64,000 bases of DNA, from contig JACEUQ010000003.1 in NCBI GenBank assembly GCA_024998815.1, positions 1 to 64,000 of the forward strand, in the 5' to 3' direction. The DNA comes from Opitutus sp. (GTDB lineage Bacteria; Verrucomicrobiota; Verrucomicrobiia; Opitutales; Opitutaceae). This document shows, piece after piece, positions 18,873 through 27,288 of the stretch. A model generated the notes under the pieces. The model was given only the letters and a program-made list of their open reading frames with translations. It was not told the DNA's origin and made no database searches. How positions within the stretch are numbered: the first letter of the stretch is position 1; the number at the start of each line of letters is the position of its first letter. A program made the translations under genes and the position numbers.

Positions 18873-19181
18873 TTAGGCCTTGGCGAAATCTTGGAGCTGA
18901 AAAAAAGTATTGGCTGCCAACGACTCCACCGCATCCAGAGTCACACCAGCGGGCAGTTTTTCACCCTTACCCACTCGCTCCATCACGGTCTCCAGCAAGA
19001 CTGAGGCATCGCCCAGTTTACGGGCCTTTATCTGCATGTTGGCCTCGCCTAAGATCTGTGGCAGCGGCACTTGAATGTCCGCCGCATGAATGCTGAGTAA
19101 AGGAGTCACGGCTACGCTCAAGGCACAGGCAAAGCGGGCGGGGACGAGCGAGGACGAAATCCGGCGTAGGGGTGAACGCAT
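18873..19181 (-). pseudogene. Large TPR protein, signal peptide and first repeats
   Basis: A 102-residue frame starting MRSPLRRISSS with a signal peptide (ACALSVAVTPLLSIHAAD) and one or two TPR helices (ANTFFQLQDFAKA), ended by TAA. The next codon of the same frame continues the TPR protein without a gap. This is the first gene of the operon; a T/A-rich stretch (TTATATAAA) lies about 10 bases before the ATG. Confidence 0.75.
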
Positions 19182-19371
19182 GGGGGAAATTTATATAAAA
19201 AAAGGGACTTCAAGTCGCCCCGTCAAGGGATCATGAGCCCCAAAATGAAGTAATTCACTATTTAGCTATAGGGCTGCGGATTCGAGTGATGTGAAACCGG
19301 CACCCGGCTAGCTGAAGCAGAACTGAGCCACCGCCCCTACAAACAGGGCGGCAGCACGGTTTAACCCAAAC

Positions 19372-20931
19372 TCAATGCCCCTTGGAGGCATCCAAACCGA
19401 GGACGCCGGTGGATCCACTGAGTTTACTCCACAGGAGCGAATAACCAGTCACCCATATAAAGCAGACCAGCGGGATGATAAAACCGGCCGACATGCCATT
19501 GAGATCGGCAATGTGCCCCATGAGCTTGGGCATGATCGCACCTCCCATGATGGCCATGACGATGAAGGAGGACGCCTGCTTTGCGCGGCTACCCAAACCG
19601 TGGATACCGAGCGAGAAAATCGTCGGGAACATAATCGACATGAAGAAATAGGTCAGGAACAGCGCTATGGCCGAAACCCATCCGAATTTGCAAAACACGA
19701 GTAGGCTGCAGAGACCGGCTAAACCGGCGAAGGTGGCAAGCACCTTGTGGGCAGCGAACTTCTTGAGAAGGGCGGAACCCAAAACGCGACCACCAAGAAA
19801 AAACATGAAGCCGACCGAGGCGAGCGTGGAGGCACCCTTGTCGCTAAGCCCCAGTTGACCATTCTTGTGCACCTCTAGCCACGACGCGAAAGTGCCGGTT
19901 TTGAAGGTCTCCGGCACGGGCGGGAGCTGGGAGGTCATGTAGTTGATGAAGTACGCGAAAATACCGCATTGGGCGGCGACATAGAAGAACTGGGTCAAAG
20001 TCGCCCCCGAGAAGTGAGGCTGACTCCAAATGCTGTGAGAAGTGATGCGCGCTTTCTTCGCCATGAACACGACGGTTCCGATGGTCAGTAGCAGGCCGGA
20101 GGCATAACCGAGCGCCTGATTTTCCGTCATGCCGAGGGATTTGCCCACCGAGGGAATCGCCACGATGGCGGAAACAATCATTCCCACGGCGACCGCCAGA
20201 ACGACGATATTTAACCAGACCAAGCCCATCGCCAGGCCCCGATTGGCTGCCGGGGCTTTGGATTCAGGGGCATTATCATCCAGATGAAATTCATCCTCCG
20301 CCTTAATGTCGGGCAGTTTGCAGAACGAGAACACCACTGCGAGCACGAGCACAAAAGCACCAATCGCCGCATAGGGAATCCAAAGGGTTTCGGATCCAGT
20401 GCTTTCACCGGTGTGGTCCGTACCGTAAAAAAAGGTGGCGCCGACGACTGGCCCGAAAATCCAACCCACGCCATTGCACGACTGCGCAAGATTAATACGG
20501 CTGGCGGCGAATTGTTTAGGGCCGAGCACTGTAGCGTAGGGGTTCGCCACGGTTTCCAAAAAGGTCAGACCGGAGGCGATAAAACAGACCCCGAGTAGAA
20601 AGGCCCAAAACTGAGCAATGTGAGAGGCCGGAATGAACCAAAAGCCCCCAGCGGCAACCATCAGTAGGCCGACGATAATGCCGCCTTTGTAGCCAAGTTT
20701 TCCTGCCAACCAGCCCGCGGGCATCGCCATCAGAAAGTAGCCAAGGTAGTGCGCAAATTGAACCCAAGCGGACTGCGCCAAGGTGAGATGAAGCTCTTGT
20801 TGAAAATGCTTATCCATCACGTCAATCAGTCCATTGCAGAAGCCCCAGAGGAGAAACAGCGAACTGACTAACACGAAGGTAATGAGATGGCTTTTGCCAT
20901 CTTCAGTTCGAAACAAGGACGGTTTTGACAT
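19372..20931 (-). CDS. FHS-family (FucP-like) sugar:proton symporter
   Basis: A 519-residue major facilitator protein with 12 likely membrane helices. The family motifs are clear: GFCNGLIDVMDKHFQ in helix 1, GYFLMAMPAGWLAGKLGYKGGI in helices 2-3, and the FHS signature ETVANPYATVLGP followed by RINLAQSCNGVGW. FHS members import L-fucose and related sugars. An insert of about 30 hydrophilic residues follows helix 6 (DEFHLDDNAPESK). It is the last gene of the deoxyhexose operon, 70 bases after the Mqo-family gene, so L-fucose or L-rhamnose is the likely cargo. Confidence 0.9.
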   Translation of the reverse strand: MSKPSLFRTEDGKSHLITFVLVSSLFLLWGFCNGLIDVMDKHFQQELHLTLAQSAWVQFAHYLGYFLMAMPAGWLAGKLGYKGGIIVGLLMVAAGGFWFIPASHIAQFWAFLLGVCFIASGLTFLETVANPYATVLGPKQFAASRINLAQSCNGVGWIFGPVVGATFFYGTDHTGESTGSETLWIPYAAIGAFVLVLAVVFSFCKLPDIKAEDEFHLDDNAPESKAPAANRGLAMGLVWLNIVVLAVAVGMIVSAIVAIPSVGKSLGMTENQALGYASGLLLTIGTVVFMAKKARITSHSIWSQPHFSGATLTQFFYVAAQCGIFAYFINYMTSQLPPVPETFKTGTFASWLEVHKNGQLGLSDKGASTLASVGFMFFLGGRVLGSALLKKFAAHKVLATFAGLAGLCSLLVFCKFGWVSAIALFLTYFFMSIMFPTIFSLGIHGLGSRAKQASSFIVMAIMGGAIMPKLMGHIADLNGMSAGFIIPLVCFIWVTGYSLLWSKLSGSTGVLGLDASKGH

Positions 20932-21001
20932 TGGGAGGGTTAGTAAGGCAGATGAAGGGTTAACGGTACTCTACAATTAGAGGGGAAATGAAGAGGAGAG
21001 C

Positions 21002-22504
21002 TCAGCGCAGCTGTAGTTTTTCCTCCACGACGCGGCTGGCCGCAGCGTAACCGGCGGCGAGTACGGGGTCGCGCAGGTCTACGTCAAAGCTGGGAATCAT
21101 CGCTTTCATGCGGGCCTGACCTTCGGGAGTAGCCAACAGTTGCGGGAAACACGTCTGCACGACTTCGAGCACGATGTGCACGCACACCGAAGCGCCGGGA
21201 GAAGCGCCCAGCAGAGCGGAAATGGTCCGCTTCTCGTCGGTGATGACCTCCGTGCCGTAATGCACGATGCCGGCTTCGCCGTCGGTTTTTTTGATCGCCT
21301 GCACGCGGATGCCGCCGTCGATCAGTTTCCAATCCGCTTTCTTCGCTCCGGGGTAAAACACGTGCAGCACCTTCATGCGGTCGTCCATCGACTGCGTGCC
21401 TTGTTGCACGAGGTAACGGATAAGATCGAGGTTCTTGGCGCCGATTTTGAGTAAGGTCGCGATGTTGTGGAGGCGGAAGGAACTGGGCAGATCGGTCCAG
21501 CTGCCGGCGCGGTGCAGGAACTTGGTCGTCCATGAAGCGAAGGGGCCGAAGAGCAGCGTCTGTTTACCATCGAGCACGCGGGTGTCGAGGTGCGGCACCG
21601 CCATGGTGGGCGCGGCGTCGAGCGGCTGGCCGTAAACCTTGGCTTTGTGGCGGGCGACGATTTCGGGTTTGTCGCAGACCAGCCATTGACCGCCGATGGG
21701 GAAGGCACCGAGGCCGCGGCTTTCGGCCACGCCAGCTTTTTGCAGCAGCAGCAAACTGCCCCCGCCTGCACCGACAAACACGAACTTAGCCGACGTGTGG
21801 TGAACCGAACCGTTGGCCACATCTTTGACCGCAACATCCCAACCTGCGGCGGTGCGGTTGAGGTCCACCACTCGCTGGCCTGCGGAGACCGCACAGCGCG
21901 GTTGCCGGGCGAGCCAGGCCAAAAGTTTGCGCGAAACAACGCCGAAATCGACGTCGGTGCCGCTGTCCATTTTGGTCGCGGCGATGGGCACCTGGGCACG
22001 TTCTTCGGTGAGCAGGGGAGCCCAGCGGGCGATCTCGGCGCGATCGGTGGAAAACTCCATCGAGCTAAAAAACGGGTGCGCCTTCATGGCGGCGTGACGC
22101 GCGCGCAGGAAGTTCACCATTTTGTCGCCGTGCACAAAACTCAGGTGCGGCACGGGGCGGATAAAATCGCGCGGTTTATCGATCATGCCCTCGGCCACCG
22201 CGTAGGACCAAAACTGCTTGGTGCGCTCGAACTGCGCGAAGATTTTTATGGCGTTGGAAACATCGACCTCGCCGGCGGCGTTTTGGTCGGGCGTGTAGCT
22301 GAGTTCGCAGATGCCCGCGTGACCGGTGCCGGCGTTGTTCCAGCCATGCGAGCTTTCCTGCGCGAGCTCGGTCGTGGCCTCGTAAACCTGAATGGCCAGC
22401 GAGGGATCGAGGCGCTTGAGCAGCGCGCCGAGATTGGCGGACATGACGCCGCTGCCGATGATGATGACATCGGGCGTAGTGAGGTGAACGGAGGAAGCGG
22501 ACAT
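21002..22504 (-). CDS. Malate:quinone oxidoreductase family protein (possible lactate:quinone oxidoreductase)
   Basis: A 500-residue FAD-dependent membrane-associated dehydrogenase of the Mqo family. The N-terminal dinucleotide fold (DVIIIGSGVMSANLGALL, 12-29) and the family stretch SSHGWNNAGTGHAGICELSYTP at about 51-72 are typical, and so are LGASPGASV and the length. Mqo oxidises malate and passes electrons to quinone. Close relatives include the S. aureus lactate:quinone enzyme once annotated as Mqo2. Here the gene stands between rhamnulokinase and the sugar transporter in an operon whose pathway yields L-lactaldehyde and L-lactate. I therefore give the family with confidence but leave the substrate open. 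Confidence 0.9.
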   Translation of the reverse strand: MSASSVHLTTPDVIIIGSGVMSANLGALLKRLDPSLAIQVYEATTELAQESSHGWNNAGTGHAGICELSYTPDQNAAGEVDVSNAIKIFAQFERTKQFWSYAVAEGMIDKPRDFIRPVPHLSFVHGDKMVNFLRARHAAMKAHPFFSSMEFSTDRAEIARWAPLLTEERAQVPIAATKMDSGTDVDFGVVSRKLLAWLARQPRCAVSAGQRVVDLNRTAAGWDVAVKDVANGSVHHTSAKFVFVGAGGGSLLLLQKAGVAESRGLGAFPIGGQWLVCDKPEIVARHKAKVYGQPLDAAPTMAVPHLDTRVLDGKQTLLFGPFASWTTKFLHRAGSWTDLPSSFRLHNIATLLKIGAKNLDLIRYLVQQGTQSMDDRMKVLHVFYPGAKKADWKLIDGGIRVQAIKKTDGEAGIVHYGTEVITDEKRTISALLGASPGASVCVHIVLEVVQTCFPQLLATPEGQARMKAMIPSFDVDLRDPVLAAGYAAASRVVEEKLQLR

Positions 22505-22565
22505 GGACGGATGGGGGATTAGGGCGAGCTAAGGAATTATACCCATTACACAGCTATTCAGGCCT

Positions 22566-22651
22566 TTTAACGCAAAGACGCTAAGGCGCGAAGTATGAGA
22601 TAACTCTTTTAAGGAAATGCTTTCTTTGCGCCTCTGCGACTTTGCGTTAAA
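22566..22651. repeat. Inverted repeat between rhamnulokinase and Mqo-family genes
   Basis: Arms TTTAACGCAAAGACGCTAAG (from 22566) and CTGCGACTTTGCGTTAAA (to 22651) surround about 35 bases. The same type of hairpin (AACGCA...TGCGTT with GCGAAG/CTTTGCG) occurs at 51053 and 54667. On the operon transcript it could lower expression of the downstream genes or protect mRNA. Confidence 0.65.
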
Positions 22652-22676
22652 GACTCGGTTTGGTCGCTAAAGAGCA

Positions 22677-24128
22677 TCAGCTGCGTTTAGGGGTATAAAT
22701 TACAGGGCTGAGCGTGGGGGCGAGCAGCGCGCGGAAGGCGGTGAGGTCTTTAACCGCGCCGAGGGAAACGAGCTGGCTGGCGAGGTTGCCCACCGCTGAG
22801 CCTTCGAGGGAAAACGACACGACAGGGAGGCCGGCGGCATTGGCGGTGGCTTGGCACAGGAGGCGATTACGCGAGCCGCCGCCGACCATCAAAATGCGCT
22901 TAAAGCTGCGCCCGCTCATGCGCTCGAACGCCGCCTTAGCGGCCGCATGGCCGTGGCCAAGGGAGTCGCAGATGAGGCGCGTGTAGGCGGCGAGGCTTTG
23001 CGGCGGCGATAGACGGCGGCTCGTGATTTGCGCGTCAATGGCGGCCTTCATTGAGGCAGGGTTGGCGAACGCGGGATCCGCGACATCGAGCAACGCGGCG
23101 GGAGCTGGGAGTTTTTCGGCGGCGGCGATCAGTTGAGCCCATTTGGCGTCGGTTTTGGGGCGCGACGCAAAGTCCTTCATGATGCCTTCGAGTAACCACA
23201 ATCCAATGACGTTGGTTAACGGGCGGTAACGTCCATCACCGCAGCGTTCGTTGGAAATACGCGCGGCGAGTGCCGAAGCGCCCAGCACGGGCGTGTCGCT
23301 CTCGTAGCCGACGAGCGACCAGGTACCGGAACTGATAAAAAGGTCGTCGCCCGTGGGTGCGGCAGGCATGGCGTCGTAGGCGCACGCAGTATCGTGGCCG
23401 GGCACCACGACCACTTGGGTGTTGTTCAAAAAATCGAGTCCGCTCACAGCGCCGAGTTGGGTGCCGGCGAGCACCGGTTTGGCGAACCACGCAGCGGGGA
23501 CGCCGAAGTGTTTTAACGCTGCGGTGGACCAAACCGGTTCTTTGACGCCGAGCAGCTGAGAGGTGCTGGCAATGCTGATCTCGTTCACCATGCGGCCGGA
23601 AAGCAGGAAGTTAAAATAGTCGGGAAGGAACAGACAGTGCTTGGCCAAATGCGCGACGCCGGGGTGTTGAGCGACGGTCTCGGCGAGTTGCAGCGAGGCG
23701 TTGTAAAACACGTTGGGGATGCCGGTGGCGGCATACACCTTGGCGAGCGCGGTAGAATCGGCAGCGAGGGCTTTTAAGCCGGACTGGGTGCGATTATCGC
23801 GGTAGGCAAAAGTCGGATATACCGGTCGCCCGGCGGCGTCCACCAACACATGATCCACGCCCCAGGTATCGACGCCCACGGAGGCGAGCGTCGCGCCCTC
23901 GGGCAGCAGTGCAACGGCCTTGCGCAGCCCCGCCACCACCTGCTCCCACAGCCCCGCCACGTCCCAGTAATCGTGCCCGCCCATCGAGCGCAGCGCATTT
24001 GGGAAACGGTGCGCCTCGGTCAGTTCGAGGCGCTTGCCGTCCCAGCGTCCGAGCATCACGCGCCCGGAGGTCGCGCCAAGGTCGATGGCGGCACAGTACG
24101 TGACAGCTGATTTTTTCTTGGCGGACAT
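22677..24128 (-). CDS. rhaB: Rhamnulokinase (FGGY family)
   Basis: A 483-residue sugar kinase that would phosphorylate L-rhamnulose (or L-fuculose) at C1. The N-terminal FGGY fold has AIDLGATSGRVMLGRW (14-29), followed by VDTWGVDHVL at about 87 and PGHDTACAY at about 248. The C-terminal half has SSGTWSLVGYE and the nucleotide-binding MVGGGSRNRLLCQ at about 419. The pattern SGTWSLVG together with the absence of glycerol-kinase motifs supports the RhaB subgroup. Flanked by the aldolase-dehydrogenase gene (60 bases upstream) and the Mqo-family gene. Confidence 0.92.
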   Translation of the reverse strand: MSAKKKSAVTYCAAIDLGATSGRVMLGRWDGKRLELTEAHRFPNALRSMGGHDYWDVAGLWEQVVAGLRKAVALLPEGATLASVGVDTWGVDHVLVDAAGRPVYPTFAYRDNRTQSGLKALAADSTALAKVYAATGIPNVFYNASLQLAETVAQHPGVAHLAKHCLFLPDYFNFLLSGRMVNEISIASTSQLLGVKEPVWSTAALKHFGVPAAWFAKPVLAGTQLGAVSGLDFLNNTQVVVVPGHDTACAYDAMPAAPTGDDLFISSGTWSLVGYESDTPVLGASALAARISNERCGDGRYRPLTNVIGLWLLEGIMKDFASRPKTDAKWAQLIAAAEKLPAPAALLDVADPAFANPASMKAAIDAQITSRRLSPPQSLAAYTRLICDSLGHGHAAAKAAFERMSGRSFKRILMVGGGSRNRLLCQATANAAGLPVVSFSLEGSAVGNLASQLVSLGAVKDLTAFRALLAPTLSPVIYTPKRS

Positions 24129-24188
24129 GGTGGGCGGCGGGGCGTGTTGGGCAGGCGGGTTGTATCAGGGACGTGGATGCAGCGGCGC

Positions 24189-26381
24189 TTAACGCAGGAA
24201 CGCCTCGTGCAGGCCGCCGTCCACGGTGATGACTTGGCCGGTGGTCTTGCTCAGGCGTTTGCTCACCAGGATGAAATACGCCTCGGCCTGGTCGGCCGGC
24301 GTGATCGGGCTCTTGGTCAGCGTGCGGTCGGCGTAGAACTGGGCCAGCTTGGTGACGAGGCTGTCGGTCGCCTCGTCGTCGGTGTAGGGAATCGCGTACT
24401 TAGCCAGCGAGCCGATGACGCGGTCGCGGGGGAACATGCCCGAGCCTTGAACGACGGTCGCGGGAGCGACGCCGTTGACGCGCACCAGCGGCGAGAGCTC
24501 CATGGCGAGTTCGCGCACCAGGTGGTTGGCGGCGGCCTTCGAGGTGTCGTAGGCGAGCGAACCTTTTTTGGCGACGGCGGCGTTGGCCGAGGTCGTCAGC
24601 ACCAAGTTGCCGCGCAGCCCCTGCTCCTTCCAAGACTTGAACGCCTCGTCGGCCACGAGGTAACTGCCGGTGACGTTGAGGCTAAAGGTCAGCGCCCATT
24701 TGTCGTCGGGGATGTGGCCCGAGGTGTCGCTCGGCACGAAGATGCCGGCGGTCACGCAGATCGAATCAAAGCCACCGTAGGCGAGCGCAACTTGATCGAG
24801 CATTTTGCGGATGCTGGCACGGTCGGTGATGTTCGCCGTCAGGCCGATGGCGGAGCCGCAGTTGGAAATGCCTGAACCAGCGACGCCGATGCCGAGACCG
24901 GCTTTGTCGGTGATCTCTTTCGCGGTGGCTTCGGCGGCAGCGGTGTTGAGGTCAACACACACGATGTGCGCGCCTTCTTTGACGAGGCGGTGCGCGGTTT
25001 CTTTACCGATGCCGGAGCCGGCACCGACGACGATGATCGTTTGGCGCGCGAGTTCCTTCTCGGCGGGCATGCGCTGCAACTTGGCCTCTTCGAGTAGCCA
25101 GTACTCGATGTCAAAAGCCTCCTGCTGGGGCAGGGCGACGTAGGTGTCGATCGCCTCGGCACCGCGCATCACCTCAACGGCGCAGTTGTAGAATTCAGCG
25201 GTGACGCGGGACTCGGACTTGTCCTTGCCCCAGGCGATCATGCCCAAGCCGGGGATCAGCACGACGGTCGGATTCGGGTCGCGCAAGGCGGGCGAGTTCG
25301 GGTTTTTGCAGGCCGCGTAATAAGCGGCGTAGTCCTTGCGATATTGGTCCAGGCCGGCCTTGAGCTTGGCCTTGAGCGCGGCGGCGTCCTCGGCTTGGGG
25401 ATTCCAGTCGATGTACAGCGGCTTGATCTTGGTGCGCAGGAAATGGTCAGGGCAACTGGTGCCGAGTTCGGCGAGGCGGGCGGCGTCTTTGGAGTTAACA
25501 AAACGCAGGATCTTTTCGTCGTCTTGGACGGTGCCGATGAACCGTTTTTGCTGCGACACCTGACCACGCAGCCAGGGGAGAATGGCGGCGAAGGCGGCGT
25601 TGCGCGCCTCGGGGGAGAGGCTCGAGTATTTTTGCCCACCGAAGGCCGTGGCGTCGCCACCTTTGGCGGCGTACTTAGCATCAATGTACGCAGCGGCTTT
25701 TTCGATCAGGTCGAGGGTGCGCGTGTAGCAGACCTTCTCGTTGTCATCCCACGAAATGAAGCCGTGTTGGCCCATCATGATGGCCTTCACGCTCGGCTGC
25801 TTGCGGGCGATTTCCTGCATGGCAAGACCGAGCTCGAAGCCGGGGCGCATCCAGCCCACGTAGGCCATCTCACCACCGAAGATTTCTTGGGTGAGCTTTT
25901 CGCGGTTTGCCGAAGCGGCGATCGCGATGATCGCGTTCGGGTGCATGTGGTCGACGTGCTTGCCGGGCAGAAAACTGTGCAGCGTGGTGTCGATCGAGGA
26001 AGCACGCGGGTTCAGGTTAAACGTGGCGTGGGAGAACATGGCGACCATGTCGTCCTCGGCCTGCGACTTGACGCCCTTGTTGGGCTTGGCGGCGTAGACC
26101 TGTTGGAGACTGAGGAGCTTGTCCTGATAAAGGGAGGAGAAGTTTTCGCGGGTGCTGGTGCGCAGATCGCCGCCGGAGCCTTTGACCCAAAGGACTTCAA
26201 CTTTGGCGCCGGTGAGCGGGTCGAGCTCGATGATCTTGGCCGAGGTGTTGCCACCGCCGGTGTTGGTGATGCGCTGGTCGCTACCGAGCAAGTTGGAGCG
26301 GTAGATCAGGCGGCCGACGGGATCAAGGGCAGCGGCTTTGGCGTCGTCCCAGCAGAAGTTAACGTAGTTGTAGGTAGGCAT
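24189..26381 (-). CDS. Bifunctional rhamnulose-1-phosphate aldolase / short-chain dehydrogenase
   Basis: A 730-residue fusion. Residues 1 to about 430 form a class II aldolase domain with the zinc site histidines in LPGKHVDHMHPNA and QHGFISWD. Residues from about 455 form a short-chain dehydrogenase: NAD-binding GAGSGIGKETA, then catalytic Ser-Tyr-Lys in TTSANAAVAKKGSLAYDTSKAA, and the end ITVDGGLHEAFLR. Known fusions of this kind (RhaEW/YuxG) split rhamnulose-1-phosphate into dihydroxyacetone phosphate and L-lactaldehyde, and the dehydrogenase oxidises the aldehyde to L-lactate. Cytoplasmic. Confidence 0.92.
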   Translation of the reverse strand: MPTYNYVNFCWDDAKAAALDPVGRLIYRSNLLGSDQRITNTGGGNTSAKIIELDPLTGAKVEVLWVKGSGGDLRTSTRENFSSLYQDKLLSLQQVYAAKPNKGVKSQAEDDMVAMFSHATFNLNPRASSIDTTLHSFLPGKHVDHMHPNAIIAIAASANREKLTQEIFGGEMAYVGWMRPGFELGLAMQEIARKQPSVKAIMMGQHGFISWDDNEKVCYTRTLDLIEKAAAYIDAKYAAKGGDATAFGGQKYSSLSPEARNAAFAAILPWLRGQVSQQKRFIGTVQDDEKILRFVNSKDAARLAELGTSCPDHFLRTKIKPLYIDWNPQAEDAAALKAKLKAGLDQYRKDYAAYYAACKNPNSPALRDPNPTVVLIPGLGMIAWGKDKSESRVTAEFYNCAVEVMRGAEAIDTYVALPQQEAFDIEYWLLEEAKLQRMPAEKELARQTIIVVGAGSGIGKETAHRLVKEGAHIVCVDLNTAAAEATAKEITDKAGLGIGVAGSGISNCGSAIGLTANITDRASIRKMLDQVALAYGGFDSICVTAGIFVPSDTSGHIPDDKWALTFSLNVTGSYLVADEAFKSWKEQGLRGNLVLTTSANAAVAKKGSLAYDTSKAAANHLVRELAMELSPLVRVNGVAPATVVQGSGMFPRDRVIGSLAKYAIPYTDDEATDSLVTKLAQFYADRTLTKSPITPADQAEAYFILVSKRLSKTTGQVITVDGGLHEAFLR

Positions 26382-26428
26382 TATTTTTGGAAATTAAGAA
26401 GCGATCGATTTAGAGTTTAAGAATCGGC

Positions 26429-27181
26429 TCAGAGCCCGAGGGCCTTCTGGCGGTAGTGCTCGTCGGGGCGGCCGGCGATGCGCTCGACCTGAGCGGCGGT
26501 GAGGAATTGCGGTTCGCCACCAGAAAGGATGGCAGCGGTGGAGAAAATCTCGGCCGCTTTAACCGCCATGAGGGTGGCTGCGAGCACAGCCTCGGGCGTG
26601 GCTCCCAGGGCGATAAGGCCGTGGTTTTCCAGGAGGATGACGCGCGGCGGACGGGAAAGGCGTTTAATGTAATCCTCGACCGCGGACTTGATGGCCTGGG
26701 AGAGCTTGAGGCCGGGGTCGGTGTAGGGAACGAAGACGCTCTCGACGCCGCAGCAGACGATCTCATCGGGAAACAAGCGGCGGGCTGCGAAGGTGCGGGC
26801 GTGCTTCGAGCAGAGGATCGCGTTGACCGCGATCGGATGCGTGTGGCCGACGTAATTCACGCCGGGCAGGGTCAGCAGGTACGCGTGAAAAATGGCCTCC
26901 ACGGAGGGCTTTTTCATTTCCGTGGAAACGCGACCAGCGAACAGGGCTTCGTCCACCGCGATATCGGTCATACTCTCGGCGTCGAGCAGCGGGAGGAGTT
27001 TGCTAAAATGGCAGGTGGCCGTGCCGGCAACGGCAAGGGTGGCGAGATTGGAGCCGGAGGCCTTGACCGTGAAGGTCTCAGCATCGTGCCGCATGGAGGT
27101 GTTGCCCTCACCAAGAATGGCGAGGCGGCGCTCTTCGCGGCCGAGTTGATGCGAAAGATTGAGAAGGGCGTCTAGGGACAT
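26429..27181 (-). CDS. Class II aldolase/adducin family protein (fuculose/rhamnulose-phosphate aldolase-like)
   Basis: A 250-residue stand-alone aldolase-type protein starting MSLDALLNLSHQL. Visible features are GEGNTSMR near residue 23 (phosphate-binding type), KASGSNLATL, the metal-site stretch YVGHTHPIAVNAIL with two His, and LLENHGLIALGATPE carrying the third His. The start at 27181 is preferred over longer upstream frames because family sequence starts here. It is the second aldolase in the operon. It may act on a different phosphorylated deoxysugar than the fusion protein, so one operon could serve both L-fucose and L-rhamnose. That division of labour is inferred. Confidence 0.88.
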   Translation of the reverse strand: MSLDALLNLSHQLGREERRLAILGEGNTSMRHDAETFTVKASGSNLATLAVAGTATCHFSKLLPLLDAESMTDIAVDEALFAGRVSTEMKKPSVEAIFHAYLLTLPGVNYVGHTHPIAVNAILCSKHARTFAARRLFPDEIVCCGVESVFVPYTDPGLKLSQAIKSAVEDYIKRLSRPPRVILLENHGLIALGATPEAVLAATLMAVKAAEIFSTAAILSGGEPQFLTAAQVERIAGRPDEHYRQKALGL

Positions 27182-27223
27182 GGTGTATGCGGAAAGTAGC
27201 GAGTAGCGGGTATTGATGAGAGG

Positions 27224-27280
27224 CAGGAGCCAACGAGAGGCGGGTGGCGGTGTTTTTGAACGACTCGCCACCCGCTCCTG
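27224..27280 (-). promoter_or_regulatory. Stem-loop between isomerase and aldolase genes
   Basis: Perfect 10-bp arms GCGGGTGGCG (27240-27249) and CGCCACCCGC (27266-27275), with an outer pair CAGGAGC/GCTCCTG. No U-run follows on the minus strand, so it is more likely an mRNA processing or stability element than a terminator. Confidence 0.5.
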
Positions 27281-27288
27281 CGCGTTTC

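Noticed and set aside
25344-26420. A 358-codon plus-strand frame opposite the aldolase-dehydrogenase gene
   Set aside because: It mirrors a well-supported gene, has no recognisable motif, and reads as antisense composition.
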